Source: Pteria penguin (lineage: Eukaryota; Mollusca; Bivalvia; Pterioida; Pteriidae). From it: DNA of 64,000 nucleotides. How positions within the stretch are numbered: position 1 is the stretch's first letter; the number at the start of each line of letters is the position of its first letter. The position numbers were made by a program, and so were the translations under genes. This document shows positions 34,790-45,344 of this stretch, one piece after another. A model generated the notes under the pieces. The model was not told the origin of the DNA. It made no database searches and saw only the letters and a list, made by a program, of their open reading frames with translations. Location of the stretch: NCBI GenBank assembly GCA_035048485.1, contig CM068587.1:43399842-43463841 (forward strand), written 5' to 3'.

Positions 34790-35460
34790 AGTATTGAAGA
34801 TCAAGGTCCAAATGGTTACAACAGATAGAGCTCATCGATAACCAACTATATGTGAGATTTGAAAGATTAAATTCTTATGGTCTAACTTCATTGCTGGGGG
34901 AATAATTATGCATCTGACCTTGAAACCGCGAACCTTTAAGTTCAAGGTTACAAAGGTCATTCAGGGATATAGCCCATCAAAGTCTATCTACCTGTGTGGC
35001 TTAAAAGATCTAATTCTCATGATCTTTCTGTAATTGAACTAAAGTCAATTACCAATACACATTTGACCTTGAAACTGGAAACCTTCAAAGTCAAGGTCAT
35101 AGACAAAGATTTTCAATGGATGAACCTCATCAAGATCTATTTACATGTGAAGTTTGAAAGCACTTTTGTCTAAATTCAATTACGAATTGACCATGAAACT
35201 GGGAACCTTCAAGGTCAATGTCACAAACAAAGGTTTAAATTAATAGAGCTCATCAAGATCTATCTACACGTGAAGTTTGAAAGACATAATTCTCATGGTC
35301 TTTCTGTAACTGAACTAAAGTTAATTACACATCTCACCTTAAAATCTGAGACCTTTCGTGGACAATGTCATACAGCTCATCATAGTCTATCAACATGTAA
35401 ATTTTGAGTTATTTTCAAAGGTCTTTCTGCAATGAACTTTAACGCAAGAGCTTAACCAAA
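34790..35460. repeat. GACCTTGAAACTGGGAACC repeat array, ~5 units
   Basis: Units of roughly 130-150 bp share GACCTTGAAACTGG(G/A)AACCT, AAGTCAAGGTCA, GCTCATCAAGATCTATCTAC and GTGAAGTTTGAAAG. Non-coding; a decayed tandem repeat. Confidence 0.65.
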
Positions 35461-35680
35461 TTGTTGACGCAAACCGACAGTCAGACAAATGGACGGACAG
35501 TACCATTTTATAGACCAGATTTATTATGCAATCCGGCCAAAATAGTAGGTCAAAGTTCAAGATCACTGGGTCAAATGTCACTGTACCAATTGACACCCCT
35601 AATTATAAACAATCCAATATGGAACACCAAAACTGTACCTTTTGGGGTTCAAAAGATATAGCCAAGGTTAAAGATTTTAA

Positions 35681-37664
35681 CAAGATGCCCAAGTGGGCCT
35701 ATATCGCTCACCTGAGTACCTAGATGATCAGTTATGCATGAAGGAAGAATTCATTTATTTTTGCATTACTGTGAATAAGTCAACACAAAAATTGGAAATT
35801 TGTAAAATTTCATTTCAGACTAGAATAAAAAAGAACATTTTTTTGCAGATCCATTCAGGTGATTTTGATATTAAGCATTTCCTTTGTCTCTGCAAAATGT
35901 CATTCAGGACAACAAGTTAGTCATTTTCTTTAGGTGGGGCCTTTTGTTGACTGATTTCAAGTCTGGGTCATGAACAACAATTGTTTCAAATATTGTCTAG
36001 ATCTAACTTAAAATTTCCTAATTTCATATGTTGAGTGTTGAGAAACATCTAAAAACTTATTTAGATGTGTAAAGAAATGAAAAAAAAATTTTTGACCACA
36101 ACTGGATTTGAACCGCTACTCTCCATATTTCAATTACCAAGTGGTATATGTACTATTGTGAGACCTACTTTTTAGACATGGTGGCATTATCTGTTAACCA
36201 ATTTGGATGAAATTTACAAAATTGATAGAGGACCTTAAGTACTTCATGTATTCCATGTTTCATTAAAATCTTTCATGTGGTATAACAGCAGAAGTGAAAA
36301 ATGTGATTGAATTGTTCCTATACACCCTCATTTGGAAGTCTTAAAAAATTCATAGCAAATCCAAAAATTGAGATATTGACAAAATTCTTTCAAAGTAACA
36401 TTCCTTACCATAATTATGATCACAATAGTCCATAAGAAATCATCATTATCAATTAACTAGGAAATATGACACTTTTCTACATTGAAATCACCAAGTCCAA
36501 AGAAATGTCGAAAAAAAATTCTAAAATTTGATTTTGGAAGGGAACCAAAATGACAATACGTCTTCACTCATCCCTCTAGATCATTTCTATGCATTCTGTT
36601 TGTCTCTGTATACAGCCCGTATAAAAAAAAGAATATTGTTAAAGGAGGGAACTCTTTTGTGACCTACTTTTGACTATGGTGGCACCATCTGTTGTGAAGA
36701 GGTCTGAACGAAAACAACAGAATTTGAAGAGGATCATAAGTGACTTATTTCTACCAAGATTTATTAAAATCCTACAAACAGTTTTTAGAAAAAGTTGAAA
36801 ATGTGAAAAATGCCTCCCCCCCCTTTTTTTGGATGTCTTAAACTTAAAATTGCCTAATTTCATATGTTGAGAAACATCTAAAAAATTATTTAGATGTGTA
36901 AAACATAAAAAAAAATTTTTTGACCACAGCTGGATTTGAACCGCTACCCTCCATATTTCAATTACCAAGTGGTATATGTACCATTGTGAGACCTACTTTT
37001 TAGACATGGTGGCATTATCTGTTAACCAATTTGAATGAAATTTACCAAATTAATAGAGGACCTTTAGCACTTCATGTATTCCATGTTTCATTAAAATCTT
37101 TCATGTGGTTTTGTAGAAAAAGTTGAAAATGTGAAAAATTGAGATAATGACAAAATTCTTTCACAATAATATTCCTTACCACAATTATGATCAAAATAGT
37201 CATTAAGAAATCAATAATATCAATTAACTGAAAAACATGACACTTTTCTTCATTGAAATGACTAAGTCCAGAAACACATCAAAAAAGTGTAAATTTCTAT
37301 TTGACAGATCTTAACCCCGAACACAATTTTTAATAACCCATCTTTATAGATTGTTGAAATGCAATTAGTTTCCCCATTTATGTACTGGTTCTGGAGGAGA
37401 AGATGTCTGAAGAGGGGTACCGTTTTGGGCACTTTTGGCCCCGCCCTGGATCCACCCCTGAGGGAATCTGGATCCTGAACACAATTTTAGTAGGGAACCT
37501 TGAGTACATCATTTACACAAAGTTTGATCCAAATCTGCAATGTAGTTCCAGAGAAGAAGTCCAAAATGTGAAAAAGTTAACGACGGACGGACAGGCGAAT
37601 GACGACGACGGACGGCACACTATGACTATAGCTCACTTGAGCCTTTGGCTCAAGTGAGCTAAAA
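35681..37664. repeat. dispersed repeat family R1, copy 2, with an internal duplication
   Basis: It begins GGGCCTATATCGCTCACCTG and ends with GACGGACGG tracts and GGCTCAAGTGAGCTAAAA. A block of about 300 bp (CCTAATTTCATATGTTGAG ... TTAACCAATTTG) appears twice, at 36017 and 36853, a shift of 836 bp. Copy 1 at 6961 has it once. Coding-like frames are broken. Confidence 0.65.
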
Positions 37665-37880
37665 ATGTGGGTCAAAGTTAAAGGTGACTGGGTCAAAAGT
37701 CATGATACCAATTGAAAGCCCTTGTCATGAGGAATTTATACATTGAATATCAAAGCTGTTGCTTTTCCAGTTCAAAAGGTATAGCCCAGGTTAAAGTATT
37801 GTCTATGAACACTGGATGATGACAAACCAAGGGTAGGACATTAACTCTCTGAACTTTTGTCCTGGTGAGCTAAAAATAAC

Positions 37881-37985
37881 CTTTTTAGTGAGTAGGATTC
37901 CACAGCTGCTCTGAATATCATCACATGTCAAAAGATTCATATGAAGGAGATTGATGATTAACTCGGTGTATAGGGTCCATGATAC
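37881..37985 (-). CDS. unrecognised minus-strand gene, internal exon
   Basis: Exactly 35 codons, phase 0-0. The acceptor is TTTGTATTTATTACAG; the exon reads VSWTLYTELIINLLHMNLLT, then CDDIQSSCGILLTKK. The donor AAG|GTTATT is weak, and if it were not used the frame would run into a repeat whose 'TTTTTAGCTCACCAGGAC' start is clearly not coding. Phases agree with the exons at 45208 and 28146. Leucine-rich amphipathic helices suggest a helical-repeat or solenoid segment; the family is unknown. Confidence 0.55.
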
Positions 37986-38278
37986 CTGTAATAAATACAA
38001 AATGATGAGCAAACTCTTTGCACAGGCTGTCTCATAACTAAATTATAATTAAAATGAGTATGCATCATTTTATCCCCCTCTTATATATTTGCCTCCTTAA
38101 TCCTCCCCACTTCCAAACCCAAATAAAAAAATCTGCCTTAACATAAACACTGTCACATAATATGAAATTTGGCATTAAAACAAACAAGTATTCTGCGAGT
38201 ATTGCTAAAGTAATACATGCCCCGACCGTCCCCAACAAATTGTACAATGCACCCAATTATAACAAGCTGATACTGTTA
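37986..38278. other. intron, worn repeat
   Basis: AAACAAACAAGTATTCTGCG and AAGTAATACATGCCCCGACC resemble text at 14655-14710 and belong to a dispersed repeat. No exon. Confidence 0.4.
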
Positions 38279-40515
38279 AGGACATAGTCTGGTGAACGAT
38301 TTAGGCCAAAAAGTAATCGGCCTAACGGAAGGTAACTTGAAATGTCGCGATGATGTGACGTTTTCAGTTGTGATAGAAAATGCAATAGTAATATTCAATA
38401 ATTTTTCTATTATGCATGTGTTTGTAAATTATCATATAATATTGAAGAAAACCGTTTTTAGAGTTATTCTTTTAACCAAAACTTGTTTTACGACATACCG
38501 GTTTCCGTCGCTCTAACAATCGACGACGGTGATTTTAAAACCACAAAAGCACAAGATAGGCGACTAATAGCGAAGGCCGGTCTATTGAAACAATAAAAAC
38601 TAAATTTAATGATCAAGAGAGTGTTTTTATTTTTAACCCTTGGAGTGCCAATAATTTTGAAAAGGGCTTGCAGATTTACGTCATGCAGCAGATGATGACC
38701 TCACTGTGAGGTTACGTAGTGATGCGACATTGTCACACCTGCTACTGATATATACGCTCTGTGGAAAAGTGTGGTAACTTTGAGCCCTTATGTCTCCAGA
38801 CTCGTTCGTAGTGGAGACATGATTTACAGATCATTAAATCATCAAAAAGAAGACATTTTAAACTTTTAAATAATATTACGATATTGTTACTGACATTTTC
38901 ATTGAAGCAGTTATATATGTACTATAAAGGCAAATTCTTCAAGGAAATATATGTAATCCATCTTCCTAAAAGGGGGGGGGGATTAATGTGTTTATATATT
39001 TTGATTATATCAAATCTAAATGTAATTTTGATTTTAAATGTCATTTGAAGCTTGTATGGATACAAATCAACCCCTTTCTTGATCATCACAAGGAAATGTT
39101 TCATTCAGTATATATTACATACAAAATAAATGAGGCTGTAACAGAATGGGGGGAGGGTGTAATATCTAGCAAATTTCTTTGTAAAATGCCCCATTACCTA
39201 TTATAATTTTATGTTGTTTCGACTTATTACAGACCACAGCACATTACAGTGTAATAACACAATAATGTAGAATTCAGAAATTATCAAGTAAGTATATTTC
39301 TTGTGAAATTGTCATCATTTTAGTAGGTTTGTTTAATTACTATAGCCACTATGAAAGGCTCCATTAATTGTCAGAGCTTTACCTAATCCTTGTTGTTTTT
39401 CAATTAATTAGTATAAATACATAAGTGTATCTACCAAAATAAAAAAAACCAAACTTTTCTGTGTTATACTTGTGAAAAAATGAAAGGACTTGAAAGTCCT
39501 CAAGGTCGGAATTGCATGGTCAAGTACATCAAAGGTAATAAAGTCGTGATCCACCAAGAGATCACACACCAAAGCGTGAAATGTTTAGGATCAGTATTGA
39601 CAAAAACACGGTCTGCGCACAGGTGTTTGTTTTCATATAAACAACGGCTCCGCCCTGTACGTCTCCATCTTGTACTATATAGTTATCTCATTCTCTCTAA
39701 TCACTTTTGATCTTGACAGTAGTGTGAAATTAGCAATCTGGACAGTCTCCCGCAGTACATGTACATTTGGGGAAAACCACGTCTACACATGTAGATCTAT
39801 AAATAACTGGCTATTTTTAGTAGCATTACCATCAACCACTACCTAGACGTTTGTTTATCGTTGTGACGAGAAGATTGTAGAGTACTTTGAATTCCAGTGC
39901 TATAAAAAGAATCGATATTCTCAAGTTTTATTAATTATAATACAACGGATACTAGTATGGACTAGTAGTGTACTTCTTAAATTACGGCACAGCTACACAA
40001 TAATGTCAATCGTACTTTTTCGGGACTTTCCGTTGAGTATTCAGAGAGACTGCATGTCCTCCAGCGCATGAATATAACTCGTCTAAATCGATGGAATAAT
40101 GGCACATCTATTTTCTCATCTGATCAAACTTATCTTGTATTGACTCGTACAATATGAATTATAAGTACTAAAAGTAAATCTAATAACGCTTTTTCTAAAT
40201 ATCGACGCACTATTTCTACACGAGGAGGTATTTTCTGGGTTCCACGTGTTCACCACAGCATATTGTAACGACTAGGGTCTGGAATTGCTATGCAATTCCA
40301 ACCAAAAAGATATAAATTGCTCTAAAATGATATTTCTGTATATCGAAATAGGCATGACAGTATTGATTTGCATTGATTCTAGCACAATAATTTGCTCCAT
40401 AACATGATACGTTTTTGTTATTATTTAATCTACCTCTGCCTGTTCTTATAGAATATGCTTGAAATAGCCAGTTGTAGATTTTAATTTTTCTCAATAGCTC
40501 ACCAGACTACCCCCT
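38279..40515. mobile_element. TIR transposon 'TAGTCTGGTGAAC', copy 1, carrying a nested element
   Basis: The left end AGGACATAGTCTGGTGAACG is matched in inverse by GCTCACCAGACTACCCCCT at the right end, and TTA flanks both sides (38276-38278 and 40516-40518). A TTA/TAA 3-bp duplication is usual for PIF/Harbinger elements. Copy 2 at 51708-53144 matches it on both sides of the nested insertion at 39481-40305. No transposase frame is present, so it is non-autonomous. Confidence 0.7.
39481..40305. mobile_element. nested ~825-bp element, copy 1
   Basis: It inserted into the A-run of the host transposon; copy 2 of the host (near 52930) shows the uninterrupted site. A second copy of the insert is at 60060-60886 and looks about 95% identical. 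GGTCGGAATTGCAT near the left end is inverted at the right end. Each end also has a hairpin: GGACTTGAAAGTCC on the left and GGAATTGCTATGCAATTCC on the right. The 39480 reading frame differs between the copies and is not a gene. A target duplication cannot be read because the site is poly-A. Confidence 0.75.
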
Positions 40516-41154
40516 TTATACATTGTTTGGAATATATAATGCGTAAGTGAGTCATACAACAATTGATGAATAACAGTTATATGAAACGGAACAAAATTCA
40601 AAAACGGTCTGTAACTTGTCATGGTAAAGCATTGTACTCAATATCACATGATAATCTGATAATATGAAAAAAATTTGTGGGAAACAAGTACATGTATTTA
40701 CATTAATTTTCTAAGTCCAAGGGCTATAACTTAGCAAAACATCAATGAACCAGAACAAAATTTGAACCTGATCTGTAACTTGTCATGATAAAGCAATGCA
40801 CTAAATATCAAATGATACTCTGCCAGCATGATGAAAAAAATTGCAGAAAACTGATTTGCCAGCAGACTGATGGACGGACGGCTTTGCCAGTAGGGCACAA
40901 AAAATAGGTGGAAGATCTTTGAATAAAATCTGATATCATAAATACTGTATATCCTGGCCACATACACAGTGGGCATAAAAAGTACAGTAACTGACACATC
41001 TTACACATTTAATTGGATATCAGAACACAATAATATTAGATAATTCTTAATAACTTTGCAAATGTTTACTGTCAATTGTAGAGAAAAAGTTTTCATTTAC
41101 ATATGTATACCTTTCATCTTTGTAAATTTTACCTTAGTTGTCCTGAAACTATAC
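40516..41154. repeat. intronic dispersed repeat
   Basis: Contains two AACTTGTCATG(A/G)TAAAGCA blocks (40614, 40777) about 160 bp apart and a CTGATGGACGGACGG end near 40870. Frames on the minus strand are accidental. Confidence 0.45.
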
Positions 41155-42086
41155 ATGAGCCCTTTCACACTATAAAAACTGACGCAACGAACTGCAAGAA
41201 TTTGGCCAAGTCCTCGTATGCACAACTTTCCCAATGTATAGATTCAATTGGGTGTAACGAACGAACTTGCAACGTGTTTATAACGAACACCTAACATACC
41301 AATGACGTACGAGTACATTTGTGTAGCGTATGCATTACGAACTAGTGTGAATGCATAACGAATATCAACGTACCCTCAACGAACGAGCATTGAGTTGTGC
41401 CTACGTTCTGTGTATTGCTGCCGTACGCTCTGCACTTTACTTGTGTATGCTCTGCGTACGCTCTGCCTATGTTGTGCAAATTGAAATATATCATGAGGCT
41501 TATTCATACATTACTAAATAAACTGGCAAAGGAATAGGCATAAAAAAAAAAAGCACGATGTGAAAGAATTACAGTTCTTGTTATCTTTCTGCGCATTCCA
41601 TGACTATTTCCACTGCTAGTATACAATTTGCTCGTAAACAGCACAGTAAGCGTACGCTAAGTGCACCTTACTCATGCGTTTAGCATACGATGAGGGTTCG
41701 CAGTGGAAACACCAATAATTCGTTGATGGATCGCACCAAGCGCTCAATCCACTTTTATATGGTAAGCATTTGTCGCAAGCCCGCAAATCATACCAGTTCG
41801 AACACATTGTGAGAAACGTTGACAAACGGAACCGTGCTATGGTCATACCTCTACTGTACCACTGGCGCGCAAAACATTCATGTAGCATTATGCATAACGT
41901 GTTCGCCGTTCGTCGGCATACGTTGAAAAGTTTTGTGCATGCAAAAATTTCGCGACGTACAGAACGAGCTGTGAATTATGAGTGCATACGACGACGAACT
42001 AAAAACGCTCGCGTAATGTTCTCCCGACATACTGCCAACGTAACACTGCGTATGACATTTAATTCCTTATAGTGTGAAAGCCTCAT
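41155..42086. mobile_element. TIR element 'CCTTTCACACTATAA', copy 1 (~930 bp)
   Basis: ATGAGCCCTTTCACACTATAA at the left and its near inverse ending AGTGTGAAAGCCTCAT at the right bound the element. The interior is rich in TACG and AACGAA words. A related element with the same terminal motif is at 48750-49892. Non-autonomous DNA transposon; superfamily not settled. Confidence 0.65.
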
Positions 42087-42289
42087 CAGACTCTAAACGA
42101 AGACATCTCAAAGTAACTGATATCAAGATATCTAAATTACTGTATCTGCTAATGCCTCTTGTTCTTGCCAAAATGATGGCAATTCTGGCAATATTAAATC
42201 AAGGACTTATAAACGTCCTTGATTAAATACATTTTTTTTTTCAAAAATGCAATCTCATTAAAACTCGACCTATCACACTCCTTAGTTTT

Positions 42290-43217
42290 ATTGTAGGCCC
42301 ATCTATTGTTATAAGTTTGGGAAAGTTGCATGCCTTTCTGCGGTACAGTTAAGCCACACCCTCAGGATTGTACACCAATGATAAAATTAGGATTATATTC
42401 AGTGTGGAGAGAGGATGTGTCACCTCGCTGACCCAGTCTGATAAATTTGATAGGGGGGAGGGGGGTGGCGGTATGTTACCTTACAATTTTAGAATATTTG
42501 ATGCGCTTTCTTCATAAGCAAAATTATTATCTGGTTGTGTAAGCGACCTTTGATTAATCATAGCGTGATGAAAGTCCTACTAAACTTCCAGAATACAGAA
42601 TGCTACACTAAGAAGGACGTACCAACATAACCAATTATATTCTACAATTCTTTCTTTTGGCAAGACGATAAACCTTAATTATTGTTTATAAAATAAAATG
42701 CGAGAATAAAAAGATTGCCAACCAGCACGGCTACACCTCTACCAAACATTTAACCAGTAAAGGGTTGGTTACCCCAGCAAACAGCCAGTTGCTTATAGAT
42801 CAGTTGTTTATAAATAGTGGGTTGATTGATTAATTATTGTTTCACGTCACTCCATGATTATTTCACATATATGGTGACAGTATCTGCCTGATGCATTGCA
42901 TAGAAATTTATACCTTTGTAGCGGACCCTCCAGAAGAAGAGGGGATCTTTAACCTGCCACGTCTATCGTGACACGGGACCTCGGTTTCTACTGTCTCATC
43001 TGAAAGACAGGACACTGATGTGCCCACGGTGGGTGTCGAACCAGGGACCTTTCGGTCACCTCATCCACTGGAGCTCACCGGTTTAAAACAAATAGTAAAT
43101 GATATGTCTAGTACATGTAATTTTATAAGTACATTTCAATATCATGTGCAGGCTAATCCATAAGACTAATTACTCGCTAATACTTTAAGAACTGAATAGG
43201 TGTAAATGATCCCAAAT
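42290..43217. repeat. ~930-bp dispersed repeat with an internal SINE, copy 1
   Basis: It is an inverted match to 56868-57828. Shared landmarks, reading + here: GTTGCATGCCTTTCTGCGGT, CACCAATGATAAAATTAGGA, GCGCTTTCTTCATAAGCAAA, ACAAACCTTTACTGG-like (inverse) and GCAGGCTAATCC at the far end. A SINE occupies the same place in both copies. Confidence 0.7.
42822..43080 (-). mobile_element. tRNA-derived SINE, family 2
   Basis: On the minus strand it opens with a tRNA-like head: GAGCTCCAGTGGATGAGG where the A-box should be and GGTTCGACACC as the B-box. A body with GACACGGGACC-type (inverse) blocks follows, and a tail made of ATCAATCAAC. Other members are at 47962, 56987 and 61524. Confidence 0.75.
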
Positions 43218-43677
43218 ATATAGTGTGTTCCCATACAAACCTGGTTTCCTCAAATTAGCTAGAGTTATCTCCCTCATTGGAGTACATATCCATCACTGCT
43301 CATATAAAACTGCTGGATTTAAGTTTAATTTTATAAATCATCGCATTGTATATCTAAAAGTTTAACAGAAAATTTTCAACTGATTAATTAAATTTACTGA
43401 TTAATCAAGACTGAAGTCACGAAATCTACCCTGATAAATAGTTAATTTCTCAGAAATGGTGTAATGGAAAAAGTCTGAGAGTTGTACTCCAACACGGCCA
43501 CTAATGCTATTAGTGTGACATCACATGGGCAGACTCTATACTATTTGCTGAAATATCAACTGAAGTGATATTGGAGATTTATACGTCTGTGGTCGATCAT
43601 CATGATCTTTATATGTCTGCTAATTAACAACCACATGGCTGTACAATACATATTTTAAACATTATTCTGTTTTAAAA

Positions 43678-43746
43678 ATTCTTTGCAGTTTTATCAAACA
43701 TCCCATTCTGGCCCACACTTTGGTGCTTGCACCAAATTGTTTCTTG
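43678..43746. repeat. 68-bp segment with an inverted near-identical copy at 54589-54660
   Basis: TTCTTTGCAGTTTTATCAAA, CATCCCATTCTGGCCCACAC and the hairpin TTTGGTGCTTGCACCAAA (43719-43736) are matched in inverse with about one difference in 68 bases. Flanks differ. Nature unknown. Confidence 0.75.
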
Positions 43747-43776
43747 TTGTTCGCTATGGTAGATCTAATACACTAC

Positions 43777-44035
43777 GTAGCAGTTCATCTGAGATCGACC
43801 TTTGACAATGACCAATCAGCGTCTGCTGCACGAAGCTGTCAATGTGTGTAAACAAATATGGCTACGCCCATATCTCACAGCAACACGTCTCGAAAAACTT
43901 TTTCGTTGGGCAATTTGTGCATAATCTGTAGGTTCAATTATCGAATTATATCGATGGAAGAAAAAAAACTGGCCAGCTTTGCTTAAAGAATGCCGATTGG
44001 TGTGTGTCAAAGGTCGATCTTAAATGAACTGCTAC
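43777..44035. repeat. foldback with 'GTAGCAGTTCAT' arms
   Basis: GTAGCAGTTCATCTGAGATC followed by GACCTTTGACA is inverted at the right end (TGTCAAAGGTCGATCTTAAATG, then AACTGCTAC). The arms are about 45 bp, and the whole is ~259 bp. MITE-like. Confidence 0.65.
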
Positions 44036-44065
44036 AGAATATCGATGATCCTAAATATAAAACTC

Positions 44066-44543
44066 TACCAAACCTTAACGTTTTTTCGCTTTTAAATGTA
44101 TTTTCTAGGTGTTTTAAACATGTTTTATAGTCTATACGGTCACTGTCCATAGATTTTACCTGAAAATTTTACACTTTGAAGTCGCATTCATGAATGAAGA
44201 TGAATAAAGAAATTATTTACGACAGCGCGCCACCATATTGAATCAGGAACGATAATGGCTTACGTACGGGAATGCTGTACTGAACTTTCATCATAACAGT
44301 ATTTAGAAAAAAATTCTTAAAAGCGAAAGTTCAATACAGCATTCCAGTACATAAGCCATTATCTTTCCTGATTCAATATGGCTGCGCACTGTCGTAAATA
44401 ATTACTTTATTCGTCTTCATTCATGAATGGGACTTCAGAATTTAATTTTTCAAGGAAAGTCTATGGATAATGAATGGACTATAAAACATATTTGAAACCC
44501 CTAGAAATTCCATTTAAAAGCGACAAAACGTAAAAGTTTGGTA
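44066..44543. repeat. 478-bp long-armed foldback
   Basis: The left arm (44066 to about 44290) and right arm (about 44310-44543) are inverse copies with scattered mismatches. Shared words include TACCAAAC, CATTCATGAATGAAGA, TATTTACGACAG and AATGGCTTA. The two arms make up nearly the whole element, so a transcript would form a ~220-bp imperfect duplex. It lies in an intron of the minus-strand gene. Confidence 0.75.
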
Positions 44544-44699
44544 ATGTTTGGTATTTACGAGCACCCTACAGGAATATATCAAGATCTACCACAGCGAACA
44601 TGATAAAATTAAGAAGCGTGATAGATCGAGATTTAATGAGATTGTTAAATGTAATCTTTCTGCTATCTTCACTTTGCCAGTTTCAGTCTTTTGTCAGGA

Positions 44700-45274
44700 C
44701 ACTAGGCATTTCAATTTATCAGTACTCTTACCTAAGAATATGCTAGCATTTCCATTCTAAAACCAATCATTCAACCTCTGTTATCCCTACCCGATTATGC
44801 TAACATTTCCATCCAAACACCAAACCTCTGTATCTGTAGAATTCTTACACAGGTCTGTCACCATTTCCATCCCAAAGCCAGAAACAAATTTTGTGATTTG
44901 TAATGCTCTGGTGTGTGAAACTGCTGGCATTTTCATCCAAAAACCAGACACAAAACCTTTGTGATTTTTAGCGTTCTGAATTGTGAGTCCACCAACATTT
45001 CTATTCCAAAATCTGACACTAAACCTGTGATCTATACTATCGTTACCTCAGTCTGTGCATGCTTGCATTTCCTTCCAAAATGAAAAGACACAAAACCAGA
45101 CCATTATTTTCTTATCTGTAGTGTCCTTGTTTGTGAATTTGTCAAGATTTCTATTCAAAACAAAGAAACAAAATCTCTAAGAGCAATACATGTATTTGTG
45201 TTCTTACCTGTGAGCCTGCAAGCATTTCCATCCCAAAGCAAGACAACAAGTTTATGTGATCTGGAGTGTTCTTA
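44700..45274. repeat. degenerate tandem copies of an exon end and its donor site
   Basis: Eight variants of a GCATTTCCATCCCAAA core occur near 44745, 44806, 44860, 44925, 44995, 45066, 45150 and 45225. Around each core are CACAAAACCT, TGTGAT(C/T)TG and GTGTTCTTACCTG-like words. The last unit, at 45201-45274, is the 3' end of the 45208-45344 exon plus its donor. The others extend into the downstream intron at 54-84-bp spacing. Confidence 0.65.
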
Positions 45275-45344
45275 GAACTCTGCTGTAATATTGTATACAT
45301 TTGGTCCTTGTTGTATTTTGTCCACAATAATGGAAAGGCACAAA
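45208..45344 (-). CDS. unrecognised minus-strand gene, internal exon
   Basis: Best-formed exon of this gene: acceptor TTATTGTTTTTAACAG and consensus donor CAG|GTAAGAA, 137 bp. After two bases that complete a split codon it reads CAFPLLWTKYNKDQMYTILQ, then QSSKNTPDHINLLSCFGMEM and LAGSQ. It ends in phase 0, joining the exon at 37881. Its start needs one base from the previous exon, which the candidate at 46513 supplies. Amphipathic helices, one possible surface loop (SSKNTPDH), no membrane segment. The family is not recognised. Worn copies of its 3' end lie in the downstream intron. Confidence 0.7.

Noticed and set aside
39480..39710. 76-codon + frame
   Set aside because: It starts at the border of a mobile element, and the corresponding frame is shifted in the second copy at 60060.
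40731..41008. Hydrophobic 66- and 88-codon minus frames
   Set aside because: Two overlapping frames over a dispersed repeat that ends in a GACGGACGG tract; no splice signals.
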